The notes under the pieces are model-generated. The model did not search any database. It was not told the DNA's origin and saw only the letters and a program-made list of their open reading frames with translations. The position numbers and the translations under genes were made by a program. Below are positions 24,928 through 33,643 of a stretch of 43,864 bases of DNA, piece after piece. Location of the stretch: positions 1 to 43,864 of the forward strand of contig JAGOMX010000011.1 of the NCBI GenBank assembly GCA_017993335.1, given 5' to 3'. Source of the DNA: Alphaproteobacteria bacterium. GTDB lineage: Bacteria > Pseudomonadota > Alphaproteobacteria > JAGOMX01. The stretch's first letter is position 1; the number at the start of each line of letters is the position of its first letter.

Positions 24928-25926
24928 ATGCACCAGTCGGCCAATTTATATAACCTATCCGATAACATAGACCTCGTAGAAGGCAAACGAGTTCTTGCAC
25001 AAGAGTCGAAAGCCTTGGAAGCGTTAAGCCTTTCCTTGGACAGCCGTTTTTCTGACTGCGTGGACATCCTAGATAACATAACCGGCAGAGTCATCGTCTC
25101 CGGCATGGGAAAAAGCGGCCACGTCGCTAGGAAGATTGCGGCCACCCTCGCCTCAACGGGCACACCAGCCATGTTTGTTCATCCCGCTGAAGCCAATCAC
25201 GGCGATTTAGGTATGATTGAAAAGAAAGATGCGGTTATTGCTCTTTCTAATTCCGGAGAAACCATCGAATTAGAAGGTATGGTTCGCTATACAAAAAGAT
25301 ATAACATCCCCCTCATTGCTATCACTGGAAAAGAAAATAGCTCTCTGGCGAAAGCGGCAGATAGGGCTATTATCTTGCCCATGATACAAGAAGCTTGCCC
25401 TATTGGCGTGGCGCCGATGACGTCGACAACCATGATGATGGCTCTGGGAGATGCCTTTGCGGCGGCCTTACTATGCCGCAAGAAATTCTCGACCACTGAT
25501 TTCAGCCTACTTCATCCTGGTGGCACGTTAGGCCTAAAATTACAAAAAGTCGCCAACGTGATGCACGGGAAAGAAAAGCTCCCTATCGTTTATGAATCGA
25601 CGCCCATGTCGGAGGCCTTAGTGACGATGACGCAGAAAAGCTTTGGATGCCTAGCCGTTCTCAATACATCCGAGAAAATTATGGGAATCATAACCGACGG
25701 TGATTTACGCCGACACATGGAAACAAACTTGTTAGAAAAACAAGCCGGCCAGGTCATGACGTTGCGACCTTCTCATATTAAAAGCGATGCGTTGGTTGAT
25801 GAGGCGGTTCGCATTATGAATGATAAAAAGATCACCAGTCTCTTCGTTGTGGACGAAAAAGTGGATGGCCCCTTTGAAGCTATGGGCATTATACATCTGC
25901 ACGATTGCTTGAGGGCGGGACAATGA
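24928..25926 (+). CDS. kdsD: Arabinose-5-phosphate isomerase (SIS domain plus two CBS domains)
   Basis: This 332-residue enzyme converts ribulose 5-phosphate to arabinose 5-phosphate, the first step to Kdo for LPS. The SIS domain (about 50-190) has GRVIVSGMGKSGHVARKIAATLASTGTPA and IALSNSGET and ends in HPGGTLG. Two CBS domains follow (about 215-330), with VMHG.., MTLRPSHI. The name kpsF/gutQ is an alternative for the same family. Its place at the head of lptC-lptA-lptB supports the Kdo/LPS role. Its stop overlaps lptC as ATGA (25923-25926). Confidence 0.94.
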   Translation: MHQSANLYNLSDNIDLVEGKRVLAQESKALEALSLSLDSRFSDCVDILDNITGRVIVSGMGKSGHVARKIAATLASTGTPAMFVHPAEANHGDLGMIEKKDAVIALSNSGETIELEGMVRYTKRYNIPLIAITGKENSSLAKAADRAIILPMIQEACPIGVAPMTSTTMMMALGDAFAAALLCRKKFSTTDFSLLHPGGTLGLKLQKVANVMHGKEKLPIVYESTPMSEALVTMTQKSFGCLAVLNTSEKIMGIITDGDLRRHMETNLLEKQAGQVMTLRPSHIKSDALVDEAVRIMNDKKITSLFVVDEKVDGPFEAMGIIHLHDCLRAGQ

Positions 25927-26564
25927 TTTCCAAAAACTACAAGCCCGGCTGGCGCAGTCAAAACAGCCGCAGCAACTCTCATCTTTCGACTGCATGGGTC
26001 AAAAAAGCAAAAACTATTTTACCCATCGCTATTCTTTTCAGTTTAGTCACTATTTTTATCTGGCCCAAACTGACAAATATTTTTGCGAAAAAAAGCCAGT
26101 CACAAGTTATTGGGAAAGTCCTGAAAGACAACCCTTTACTGGAAGACATGATTATAAATCCTCAACTGGACTCCCTCGACAAAAAAGGGAGGCCTTTTCT
26201 AATTCAGGCAGAATCTGCAACGAATTTAAACAATAAAAAAATTGATTTTCTCAAACCGTCCGGTCATATGCAGCTAGAAGATGGCAGTATCATGAATTTT
26301 TCTGGTGATAAAGGAAACTACACAAAAGAAGAAGATGCGCTGGAGGTTTTTGACAACATTCAGATTCAAACCGACAAAGGTTATAATTTAAAAACAGAAT
26401 ATATGCAGTTACATCCGAAAGAAAATATCGGCCAAGGAGACAAACCCATTTTTGGCACCGGCCCCAGCGGTGAAACAATTGAAGCAGACGGCTTTAAAAT
26501 AACTGACAAAGGGGATATAATAGAATTTCTGGGTAAAACGAAGATATCTCTGCCGGAAAGATAA
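25923..26564 (+). CDS. lptC: LptC, LPS export inner-membrane anchored protein
   Basis: This 213-residue protein starts at the ATG overlapping the kdsD stop (ATGA); a TTG at 25905 is less likely. It has a basic N-terminus, one membrane helix (about 30-50, ILPIAILFSLVTIFIWP) and a periplasmic OstA/LptC-like beta-jellyroll (about 85-210) with repeats such as NFSGDKGNYTK and LQLHP-like strands. It links LptB2FG to LptA. Overall similarity is modest, as for all LptC proteins. The order with lptA and lptB makes the call firm. Confidence 0.87.
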   Translation: MISKNYKPGWRSQNSRSNSHLSTAWVKKAKTILPIAILFSLVTIFIWPKLTNIFAKKSQSQVIGKVLKDNPLLEDMIINPQLDSLDKKGRPFLIQAESATNLNNKKIDFLKPSGHMQLEDGSIMNFSGDKGNYTKEEDALEVFDNIQIQTDKGYNLKTEYMQLHPKENIGQGDKPIFGTGPSGETIEADGFKITDKGDIIEFLGKTKISLPER

Positions 26565-26570
26565 TATAAA

Positions 26571-27299
26571 ATGAAAACAACGCATGCCATTATTTCGTTA
26601 TTCAGCTGGCTCATGATTTCGGATGCAATGGCGACCGCAGAGATCATCGAAAAGGATCCTCTTATTATAGACTCTGCCAATGGCATGAAATGTGATCGCG
26701 AAAAACAAACCTGTAGCACTGAAGGAAAAATTAAAATATCCAAGGGTGTTTATGAAATCCATGGAGAAAGCGCCACAGCCTTTATGGGGAAGAATCCGGA
26801 AGGCAAATCAAATATCCGCCGAGTCGAAATACATAAAAATGTTCAAATATTCGGTGAAAGCGGTGAAAAATCGGCCGCAGAACATGCTATTTATGATCTC
26901 GATACTCTCACGATAGAACTGAAGCCCAACGGATCCAAACAGGTAATCGTATGGAAAGATGAATATATTCTTTTGGCCGATAAAATTACGATTTATTTAA
27001 AAGAAAATACTGAAAATAAAAATGAAGTAGACCACATTTTAGCCCGCGGCCATGTTAAGGTCTCCTCCCCAGAAGAATTCATTTTGAGTGATGAAGCCAC
27101 CATGACCCCCCAAGAAAATCTCATTATTATGACTGGCAATGTTCTGGCCAATCGTGAGGAAGGGCAATTACAAGGGCCTTATGCTTTGGTTGATTTAGAA
27201 AAGAAAACTAGCTCAGTCCTTAAAAGAAAAGATATGGATGACAACGAAAGGGTGAGAGCCTTTGTTTATCCAGATAATCAGTCGTCCGGGAAATCCTAA
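26571..27299 (+). CDS. lptA: LptA, periplasmic LPS transport bridge protein
   Basis: This 242-residue periplasmic protein has a signal peptide (1-22, cleavage near DAMA). The OstA/LptA domain shows the repeated beta-strand pattern ..CDREKQTCSTEGKIKIS.., ..AAEHAIYDL.., ..ILLADKITIYL.. and ..LSDEATMTPQ... LptA proteins polymerise into a bridge carrying LPS to the outer membrane. It is longer than E. coli LptA (185 residues), with the C-terminal extra part acidic and Lys-rich. Immediate neighbours are lptC and lptB. Confidence 0.87.
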   Translation: MKTTHAIISLFSWLMISDAMATAEIIEKDPLIIDSANGMKCDREKQTCSTEGKIKISKGVYEIHGESATAFMGKNPEGKSNIRRVEIHKNVQIFGESGEKSAAEHAIYDLDTLTIELKPNGSKQVIVWKDEYILLADKITIYLKENTENKNEVDHILARGHVKVSSPEEFILSDEATMTPQENLIIMTGNVLANREEGQLQGPYALVDLEKKTSSVLKRKDMDDNERVRAFVYPDNQSSGKS

Positions 27300-27350
27300 A
27301 TATGATAGGTCTCCTAGATTATTTTTTAACGTGTAAAGTTTTGGTATAAA

Positions 27351-28091
27351 ATGGATAATATCACCCCCACTAAAGGCTTAAATGCCAAAAGCCTTAGCAA
27401 GGCCTACAAAAATCACAACGTTCTTTCGGATGTCTCTATTGACGTCCAGCGCGGTGAAGCCGTTGGTTTACTGGGCCCTAATGGCGCAGGAAAAACCACG
27501 TGTTTTTCAATTATAGCTGGACTCATAAAGCCAGATGCGGGTCAGATTTATCTAGATGATGTGGATATTACGGCCCTGCCCATGTACAAAAGAGCACGCC
27601 TGGGCATTGGCTATCTCCCCCAAGAATCTTCTATTTTCCGCGGCTTAACTGTTGAGCAGAACATCATGGCGGTTTTAGAGCTGGTAGAAAGCGACCGCAA
27701 CAAGAGGGAAGATTTACTCGACTCCCTCCTGGCGGAATTTGGTATTAAGCATATAGCCAGATCCAGTGCGATCACGCTCTCGGGAGGAGAACGCCGAAGA
27801 GTGGAAATCGCAAGAGCCCTGGCTTCTGATCCGCATTTTATGCTGCTGGATGAGCCTTTAGCAGGTATTGACCCAATTGCTGTACATGAGATTCGCGAGC
27901 TCATCTCTCACTTAAAAGACCGCGGCATCGGCGTCTTACTTACGGATCACAACGTTAGAGAAGCCTTAGACATTGTTGACAAAGCCTATATCCTGAATGA
28001 AGGACAAGTATTGCGTAAAGGTTTGCCGTCAGAAATTATTGCTGATAAAAATGTTCGTCGTGTATATCTTGGTGAAAACTTCGTTCTGTAA
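27351..28091 (+). CDS. lptB: LptB, LPS transporter ATPase
   Basis: This 246-residue ABC ATPase powers LPS extraction with LptF and LptG (not in this window). Walker A is GPNGAGKTT (42-50), the Q-loop is in YLPQESSIFRGLTV, the signature is LSGGERRR (about 144-151), Walker B is FMLLDEPLAGIDP, and the H-loop is LLTDHNVREALDI. The FRGLTVE and LAGIDPIAV segments are diagnostic of LptB. It is followed 11 bp later by rpoN, as in most proteobacteria. Confidence 0.96.
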   Translation: MDNITPTKGLNAKSLSKAYKNHNVLSDVSIDVQRGEAVGLLGPNGAGKTTCFSIIAGLIKPDAGQIYLDDVDITALPMYKRARLGIGYLPQESSIFRGLTVEQNIMAVLELVESDRNKREDLLDSLLAEFGIKHIARSSAITLSGGERRRVEIARALASDPHFMLLDEPLAGIDPIAVHEIRELISHLKDRGIGVLLTDHNVREALDIVDKAYILNEGQVLRKGLPSEIIADKNVRRVYLGENFVL

Positions 28092-28102
28092 TAGAATAAG
28101 GG

Positions 28103-29494
28103 ATGACCTTATCACAGCAACTACAACAGAAACAAACGCAAAGCCTTGTTATGACGCCTCAACTACAGCAGGCGATCAAGATACTTGAGCTTTCCAATCT
28201 AGAGCTTAATACTTTCCTGCAAGCAGAGATGCAGTCTAATCCTCTCATTGCCATGGAAGAATCCGACCTCAACCCTGAAGACGTCGTGAACGAAGATACC
28301 CAAGAGGAAGATTTCGATGATTTATGGTCGGAAGAAAATATGTCCGACAGGGCAACGGCAGAACGCCGCGAGAATGATGCCTTTAAAAACAACTCGCTAG
28401 ATTATCTGGAAGCGGCTACACCAACCTTGAAAGAGCATTTGCTCTCGCAGCTTTCCACAGACATTATAGACCCGAGCGATAAACTCATCGGTTCTTTTCT
28501 CATCCATCTATTAGAAGAAACCGGTTATTTTCCCATGGATTGGAAAGAGCAGGTAAAAAAACTGGGAGCAGAATCTTCTAAAATAGAAAGCGTTATTCAG
28601 TTATTACAAGAATTCGATCCTCCCGGTGTATTTGCTCGCTCTTTAAGCGAATGCCTCACCTTACAATTAAAAGATTTAAACTTGTTAACAGAGGAAACCA
28701 AAAATGTCCTGGATCACCTAGATTATTTTGAGAATGGCCGTGTAGATAAACTGTTGAAAATCTGCAACTTAAGCATGGATCAGTTAAAAACAATCCTGTC
28801 AAATATTCGTCTCTGCAACCCCAAGCCAGGCCTGTTATTTTCTCCAGAAGAAATTGTCCATGTGGTGCCAGATATTATATTACAAGGCAATACGGAAATC
28901 GGTTGGCATTTAAAAATTAATGAACAAAGCATGCCACGGGTCAATGTGGATGAGGCCTTTTATCGAGATCTTGGCAAAGAAAAACATCAAAGCTCTTACC
29001 TAAAAGAAAAGTACCAATCCGCCAATAATTTAGTAAAGGCAATCCAGCAAAGAGCCCAAACGATCATGAGCGTGACAGAAAAAATATTAAGCCTGCAACA
29101 CGCCTTTTTCGAAAAAGGCATTCATTATTTAAGACCCATGACCTTACAAGATATTGCAAAGCTCACGAACTTGCATGAAAGCACGATCAGCCGAGTAACA
29201 ACCAATAAATTTTTACAAACACCTCGTGGAATGTTTGAATTAAAATTTTTCTTTACATCCTCCCTACATAACTTTCACCAGGATGAGGACTTATCTTCCT
29301 CTGCCGTTCGCGAGCGCATACGCAATCTTATAAAAAAAGAAGACCCTAACAACCCCTTATCTGATGAAAATTTGGTCCACGTATTAAATGAAGAGGGTAT
29401 TCTTGTTGCCCGTCGGACGATCAGCAAATATAGAGAAAGCATGAACATACCCTCGTCTTACCAAAGAAAGCGACAATATGCTTGCCTTATATGA
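28103..29494 (+). CDS. rpoN: RNA polymerase sigma-54 factor
   Basis: This 463-residue sigma factor has the Gln-rich activator-interacting N-terminus (LSQQLQQKQTQSLVMTPQLQQAI), an acidic stretch (about 53-90), the core-binding region and a C-terminal helix-turn-helix. The RpoN box is ARRTISKYRE at 436-445, one substitution (Ile for Val) from the usual ARRTVAKYRE-like form. It requires bacterial enhancer-binding proteins, none of which are in the window. Shared operon with lptB is common. Its presence is more consistent with free-living or Holosporales-type relatives than with Rickettsia. Confidence 0.96.
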   Translation: MTLSQQLQQKQTQSLVMTPQLQQAIKILELSNLELNTFLQAEMQSNPLIAMEESDLNPEDVVNEDTQEEDFDDLWSEENMSDRATAERRENDAFKNNSLDYLEAATPTLKEHLLSQLSTDIIDPSDKLIGSFLIHLLEETGYFPMDWKEQVKKLGAESSKIESVIQLLQEFDPPGVFARSLSECLTLQLKDLNLLTEETKNVLDHLDYFENGRVDKLLKICNLSMDQLKTILSNIRLCNPKPGLLFSPEEIVHVVPDIILQGNTEIGWHLKINEQSMPRVNVDEAFYRDLGKEKHQSSYLKEKYQSANNLVKAIQQRAQTIMSVTEKILSLQHAFFEKGIHYLRPMTLQDIAKLTNLHESTISRVTTNKFLQTPRGMFELKFFFTSSLHNFHQDEDLSSSAVRERIRNLIKKEDPNNPLSDENLVHVLNEEGILVARRTISKYRESMNIPSSYQRKRQYACLI

Positions 29495-29503
29495 GTTTTG
29501 CCT

Positions 29504-30115
29504 ATGATTGTCATTGTCGTCACCGGGTCTATTTCTTCTGGAAAATCCACCGTATTACAATGGATAAAAGAATTGAGAATTCCTGTTGATGATGCAGATG
29601 CTCATGTTCATGAAATGTTTATAAAAAATACAGCCGTTATTAAAAGAATAAAGGAGCTTTGGCCTGAAAGCATAGAAAAAGAAACGGTGAATCGAGAAAA
29701 GCTCAGGGAATGCGTTCTGGGAAATCCGCAAGCCATGAAGCAACTGGAACAAATAACCCATCCAGTTGTACGTCATATGAGTAAAAAATTTTTAGAGGCC
29801 TGTAAAAAAAACAATGAACCCGTTGTTTTTTTGGATATCCCCCTATTCTTTGAAAGCCCCAACAAACCTATCTGTGATTCTGTATTGGTGGTTTATTGTT
29901 CGCCAGAAACTCAACGTCAACGCGCCCTCAACCGAGGCACGTCTTTAGACACTTTTGAATATTTTAATCAAAGACAAACACCCTTAGACATTAAATTATC
30001 AAAAGCGGACTTCATCCTCAATACAGACGGAACCCTTGATCAAACAAAACAAAATCTGATAGAAGTACTGCACCAAATAGAAAACAGATATCAAATTAAA
30101 TTCATTAAAGGATAG
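29504..30115 (+). CDS. coaE: Dephospho-CoA kinase
   Basis: This 203-residue enzyme performs the last step of CoA synthesis. It starts at the ATG at 29504 (MIVIVVTGSISSGKST), nine bases after the rpoN stop; a TTG at 29498 would add two residues. The P-loop is GSISSGKST (8-16), with Ser where many family members have Gly. DADAHVHEM, TH.VVR and VVYCSPETQRQR are family segments. It sits in the order rpoN-coaE-dnaQ, also seen in other alphaproteobacteria. Confidence 0.93.
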   Translation: MIVIVVTGSISSGKSTVLQWIKELRIPVDDADAHVHEMFIKNTAVIKRIKELWPESIEKETVNREKLRECVLGNPQAMKQLEQITHPVVRHMSKKFLEACKKNNEPVVFLDIPLFFESPNKPICDSVLVVYCSPETQRQRALNRGTSLDTFEYFNQRQTPLDIKLSKADFILNTDGTLDQTKQNLIEVLHQIENRYQIKFIKG

Positions 30116-30117
30116 TC

Positions 30118-30780
30118 ATGCGGGAAATCGTTTTAGATACGGAAACAACTGGGTTTAATCCCGCGGAAGGCCACCGCATTGTAGAAATAGGATGCCTCGA
30201 GCTTGAAAACTTCCTTCCCACCGGTAGATCTTTTCATCAATACCTGAATCCAGAACGAGACGTCCCGGCAGAGGCTACCGCCGTGCATGGGATAACGAAC
30301 GACTTTTTAAAAGACAAGCCTCTTTTTTCAGAAGTAGCCGATGCATTTTTAGATTTCATACAAGACTCAACGCTCATCATTCATAACGCCAACTTTGATA
30401 TGCGTTTCTTAAATGCGGAATTGGCAAAACTCAGCTACCCCAAACTTAAATTCAGTCGCACTTGCTGTACTTTATTGATGGCAAGAGAATTATTTCCTGG
30501 CTCTCCTGCAAGTCTGGATGCCTTATGTCGCCGCTTCAAGATTGATAACTCGAACAGAACCTATCACGGTGCCTTATTAGACTCAGAGCTTCTCGCCGAT
30601 GTTTATTTAGAGCTAAGAGGCGGGCGGCAAACAAAATTGGGGCTACACGTAACAAAGGACCATCCGGAAAAGCATACAACAAAAAAAACGAGGATCTATA
30701 GAGAACCTCGCGTTTTTCATCCTACTCCAGAAGAAGCATTGGCCCATGAAGCCTTCATGAGCCAAATTAAGGCTAGCTAG
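30118..30780 (+). CDS. dnaQ: DNA polymerase III epsilon subunit (proofreading exonuclease)
   Basis: This 220-residue DEDDh exonuclease proofreads replication. The catalytic residues are Asp7 and Glu9 in LDTETTG, Asp94 in NANFDMRF, His150 in TYHGALLD and Asp155. The ..RQTKLGL region and the following basic tail should bind the alpha subunit. The gene starts 2 bp after coaE stops. Its 3' end overlaps secB on the other strand by 8 bp, and its coding sequence contains the secB terminator. Confidence 0.95.
   Translation: MREIVLDTETTGFNPAEGHRIVEIGCLELENFLPTGRSFHQYLNPERDVPAEATAVHGITNDFLKDKPLFSEVADAFLDFIQDSTLIIHNANFDMRFLNAELAKLSYPKLKFSRTCCTLLMARELFPGSPASLDALCRRFKIDNSNRTYHGALLDSELLADVYLELRGGRQTKLGLHVTKDHPEKHTTKKTRIYREPRVFHPTPEEALAHEAFMSQIKAS
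30681..30710 (-). terminator. Intrinsic terminator of secB, inside the dnaQ coding region
   Basis: On the minus strand CGAGG and CCTCG form a stem around a 12-nt loop containing TCTATAGA, followed by eight T residues (complement of A8 at 30681-30688). It lies about 60 bp past the secB stop. The same bases encode dnaQ residues near its C-terminus. Confidence 0.7.
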
Positions 30781-31282
30781 CCGCCTCTTGTTGCTCTTGC
30801 ATTTGCATAACCTGCCGGCGATAGATTTCTGAAAAATCAACTGGAGCCAAGGACAGGGGTGGGAAACCGCCATCTCTTGTCACATCTGCCACGATATTGC
30901 GAACAAACGGGAACAACAGTCGTGGACACTCGATCAACAGCACAGGCGGCACGCTTTGTTGTGGGATATCGCCTAGCGTAAACATGCCTGCATAGTTCAA
31001 TTCGAGCAGAAAAACTCGCTTGTCTGAACGGGTGGCTTCCGCGGTTACATGCAGCTCCACTTCAAACATATCATTTGCTTTTTCTTGTGGGTGAGCCCTG
31101 ACTTCAATATTTAAATTGATGGAAGGTGATTCTTTTTCATTTGCAAAAGCCATTGGACCGGGCGTTTCAAAAGACAGATCCTTTATATATTGCGCATTTA
31201 CAGATATAGGCAAAGTGGGTATTTGCTCCTCGGAAAAATTTTCCGTCGAACCATTTGCATTATTTTTATCGTCTGTAGCCAT
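30773..31282 (-). CDS. secB: Protein-export chaperone SecB
   Basis: This 169-residue chaperone keeps presecretory proteins unfolded for SecA. The SecB core spans about 20-155 with PISVNAQYIKDLSFETPG, FEVELHVTAEA, FLLELNYAGMFTLG, LIECPRLLFPFVRNIVADVTRDGGFPPL.. and DFSEIY. N- and C-terminal tails are acidic or Gln-rich, as is usual. The ATG has GGAG 6 nt upstream. A MITE-like element starts 20 bp before the ATG, so transcription must come from within or beyond it. The 3' end overlaps dnaQ by 8 bp. Confidence 0.96.
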   Translation of the reverse strand: MATDDKNNANGSTENFSEEQIPTLPISVNAQYIKDLSFETPGPMAFANEKESPSINLNIEVRAHPQEKANDMFEVELHVTAEATRSDKRVFLLELNYAGMFTLGDIPQQSVPPVLLIECPRLLFPFVRNIVADVTRDGGFPPLSLAPVDFSEIYRRQVMQMQEQQEAAS

Positions 31283-31584
31283 AATTTACTCCATATGTTA
31301 TGAGACCATTTCAAAACGTCTTTTTTGGGTGATTTCGTCGTCAAGGTTCCGCTTCCGGTGCTCACGTACGAAGAGGTACGCTGCGCTCCGGTTCTCACCT
31401 TTCCTATAAATCCCTCCAAAAAAGCCAGTTTTGAAATGGCCTCGTTATGTTCTTTTGTTAACATGAATGCACCACAAATTCAATAGAGCCTTGATATTCG
31501 CGCTGCACGTTTTCATATTATTATGATATTATAAGTTATGTTTATTATACGCTTTATTTGAGAAATAGGGACTGAAAGAATCGT
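31283..31584. other. Gap between secB and timA, occupied by a MITE-like element
   Basis: These 302 bp hold no credible gene. Most of it (31302-31443) is the MITE-like element. The remaining 31449-31584 is AT-rich and probably holds the timA promoter, but no clear hexamer pair was identified. Short reading frames across the element are not family-like. Confidence 0.6.
31302..31443. mobile_element. MITE-like element with terminal inverted repeats and a 5-bp target duplication
   Basis: The 16-bp ends GAGACCATTTCAAAAC (31302-31317) and GTTTTGAAATGGCCTC (31428-31443) are inverted repeats with one mismatch, and a looser match continues about 18 bp inward. GTTAT flanks both sides (31297-31301 and 31444-31448), as expected for a target duplication. 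The centre is a GC-rich partial palindrome with CGTAC-GAAGAG-GTACG. There is no transposase inside, so movement would need one in trans. Parent IS family is not identified. Confidence 0.72.
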
Positions 31585-32205
31585 ATGGATATAATAATTT
31601 TTGCCGCAATTGCCATTTTTATACTTTACAAGCTTTATAGCGTACTGGGGCAAGATGTTGGTTTTAAAGCGGACAAAGCTATGGATATAGAAGATATCGA
31701 CCTAGAAAAAAAGCCTGTCTTCCATAAGAAAACCACTTTAAAACAAGCGCATGAGCAAGACCTAGCCAAAATACAAGAATTACAACCTGAATTTAGCCAT
31801 GAAGAATTTTTGGATGGCGCCACAGAAGCGTTTAAAATGATTTTAAATGCCCTGAACACAGGTGATCGCCAAAGCCTTGAATTTCTCCTTACCCCTGACT
31901 TATATAAAGTTTTTGAAAAAGTTATTGTGACCCGTGAAAAAAATAATGAGGCATGGGAGAATGAACTGATTCGCATTCAAAGCGCTGAAATAACCCAAAC
32001 CGAAATTCAACGGGACAATCAGATTTTTGTTACCGTCAAATTTATCTCTGAACAAATACTGTCGATCCTGGATAAAGGAGGAAACCTAATCGATGGAGAT
32101 CCGAATCAAATAGAGACCATCACAGATATATGGACATTTACCCGAAATGCATCCTCGCCAGACCCCAACTGGTTTCTTAGCAAAACTACACACGGTAATG
32201 ATTAA
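31585..32205 (+). CDS. Tim44/TimA-like membrane-associated protein
   Basis: This 206-residue protein has a short N-terminal membrane helix (about 2-17) followed by a charged region and a C-terminal Tim44-like domain (about 70-195) with FLDGATEAFKMILNALNTGDRQSLEFLL and a late DIWTFTRN.. PNWFLSKT segment. Tim44 in mitochondria links TIM23 to Hsp70. The alphaproteobacterial homologue is next to secB in many genomes, here also. Its function is not established. The product is complete. Confidence 0.87.
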   Translation: MDIIIFAAIAIFILYKLYSVLGQDVGFKADKAMDIEDIDLEKKPVFHKKTTLKQAHEQDLAKIQELQPEFSHEEFLDGATEAFKMILNALNTGDRQSLEFLLTPDLYKVFEKVIVTREKNNEAWENELIRIQSAEITQTEIQRDNQIFVTVKFISEQILSILDKGGNLIDGDPNQIETITDIWTFTRNASSPDPNWFLSKTTHGND

Positions 32206-32213
32206 GCCGAACC

Positions 32214-32717
32214 ATGAGCTCCCGCAAAATTTCCAATTTAACACCAGAGGACATGACGTCTTGGTTACTTTATACCCAGAACGTCAAGCCTTTAAAAGAT
32301 AACGTTCCTCAAGAACGAATCAATTGTGAAAATGATGCGGCCTTGCCTGAACGTTCGACAGTTTCTATTGTCCCCCATAGACCACAACCCTTCCATACGC
32401 CTTCGGCCAAAAGCTTAAAGAACATTAAAATTGAATCCCGCATAGATCTTCATGGACACACGCAACAGCAAGCCCATGAACGGGTGACAAATTTTATTCT
32501 CTGGTCTCATGACAAAAAAATGAGATGTGTCTTAATCATTACTGGAAAAGGAAATGAAAATTCTGAGGAATGGTGGTCCACCAAAAAAACTCTACGCCAG
32601 GAAGTTCCTCGATGGCTCCATGAAGATCCCATTCGCTCAAAAATCGCTTCTTATTCAGAAGCCAAAATTGAACATGGGGGATCGGGTGCATTATATATAT
32701 TTTTAAAAAAGCACTAA
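32214..32717 (+). CDS. Smr-domain protein
   Basis: This 167-residue protein has a C-terminal Smr domain (about 75-165): RIDLHGHTQQQAHERV, VLIITGKGNENSEEWW and a closing AKIEHGGSGALYIFLKK. The first 70 residues are of low complexity. Smr domains are found on MutS2 and alone; they can nick or cut nucleic acid. The DLHGxT, GKG and HGG motifs are all present. It lies 8 bp after timA and converges on the next gene, whose end at 32714 overlaps it by 4 bp. Confidence 0.9.
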   Translation: MSSRKISNLTPEDMTSWLLYTQNVKPLKDNVPQERINCENDAALPERSTVSIVPHRPQPFHTPSAKSLKNIKIESRIDLHGHTQQQAHERVTNFILWSHDKKMRCVLIITGKGNENSEEWWSTKKTLRQEVPRWLHEDPIRSKIASYSEAKIEHGGSGALYIFLKKH

Positions 32718-33643
32718 GATCCTGCGCTGGCTTCATTTACGGGCTGAAAATCTTCTTCTCGCCTTTTCTTAGATGCCGCAGACGCGCTGCTCTGCATTTT
32801 TTTCGCCGCAATGGATGGGGCTACAGAAATTTTCTTAATGTGCTGGGCATCTAACAACGCTCTTTCCGAATGCTGCAAAATCGTTTCAGCCGTTATTTTT
32901 TCGGACCGTTGTATAACACATCCACCAATAGATGCAGAAATAGTAATTTTCTGGCCACAGATTTCAAAAGGGGTTTGCTCGAGAACATCTACTAATCTTT
33001 TTGCGACAACGATAATTTCGTTATGGCCGCATTTTTGTAGAACGATTCCATAACTTGTGCCGGAGATTTGCCCGACAGTATCATAGCTACGTGTCATACG
33101 TTCTAACAAATCGCAAACATCCCTCATTAACTGAAAGACAGCTTCCATACCAAATCGAATAGCGATTAAGGGAACTCGATCCACGCTAAAATAAATAAAA
33201 GCCGCATTTACAGCTGCTGCATCACCTTCTTTTAAAACAGTGTTCAGTTTTTCTATGATATCGACACTGGCTAAATATTCATTTTCTTTCTGATCCCGAA
33301 TGGATAAACTTTTGATATAGCCTCGGCACAATAACATCTGTCCCTGGGGATTGAAAAATACACGCCCTGTTTCCTCTATCGTAGCAACTTGATTCCCCTT
33401 AACTCTCATTTCATAATTAATTTTGTAAGGAGCCCTTTGATTCGAAGCTTCATGAATTGCGTCCATCCTTTTTTGCAAGTTCTCAATAGATAACCGATTA
33501 GCAAAATGATCCCCGGATTCGTAGAAAGATAAGTCACCCAACAACAATTCAACCGGAGACTGCCATTGGATAAGGTCTCGTGAAAAAGACCATTCAAACG
33601 CAAACTTATTATATATATCCGAAAGAGATAATAATTTTGCCAT
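32714..33643 (-). CDS. PAS-like plus degenerate GGDEF domain protein
   Basis: This 309-residue protein starts at the ATG at 33643, with GGAG 7 nt upstream; a GTG two codons before is less likely. A PAS-like region (about 10-115) has SRDLIQWQSPVELLLG and RVFFNPQGQMLLCRGYI. The second region (about 125-270) has the GGDEF fold pattern, YFSVDR and ISASIGG, but the active-site motif reads SGTSY (194-198) in place of GGDEF. It is therefore unlikely to make cyclic-di-GMP; it may bind a ligand or partner. The C-terminal tail is basic (KKRR). The start overlaps the upstream stop as TAATG. Confidence 0.72.
   Translation of the reverse strand: MAKLLSLSDIYNKFAFEWSFSRDLIQWQSPVELLLGDLSFYESGDHFANRLSIENLQKRMDAIHEASNQRAPYKINYEMRVKGNQVATIEETGRVFFNPQGQMLLCRGYIKSLSIRDQKENEYLASVDIIEKLNTVLKEGDAAAVNAAFIYFSVDRVPLIAIRFGMEAVFQLMRDVCDLLERMTRSYDTVGQISGTSYGIVLQKCGHNEIIVVAKRLVDVLEQTPFEICGQKITISASIGGCVIQRSEKITAETILQHSERALLDAQHIKKISVAPSIAAKKMQSSASAASKKRREEDFQPVNEASAGS

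Noticed and set aside
31198-31464. 88-aa minus-strand open frame through the MITE-like element into secB
   Set aside because: It is out of frame with secB, follows the palindromic repeat and looks like no protein family. The DNA structure explains the region.
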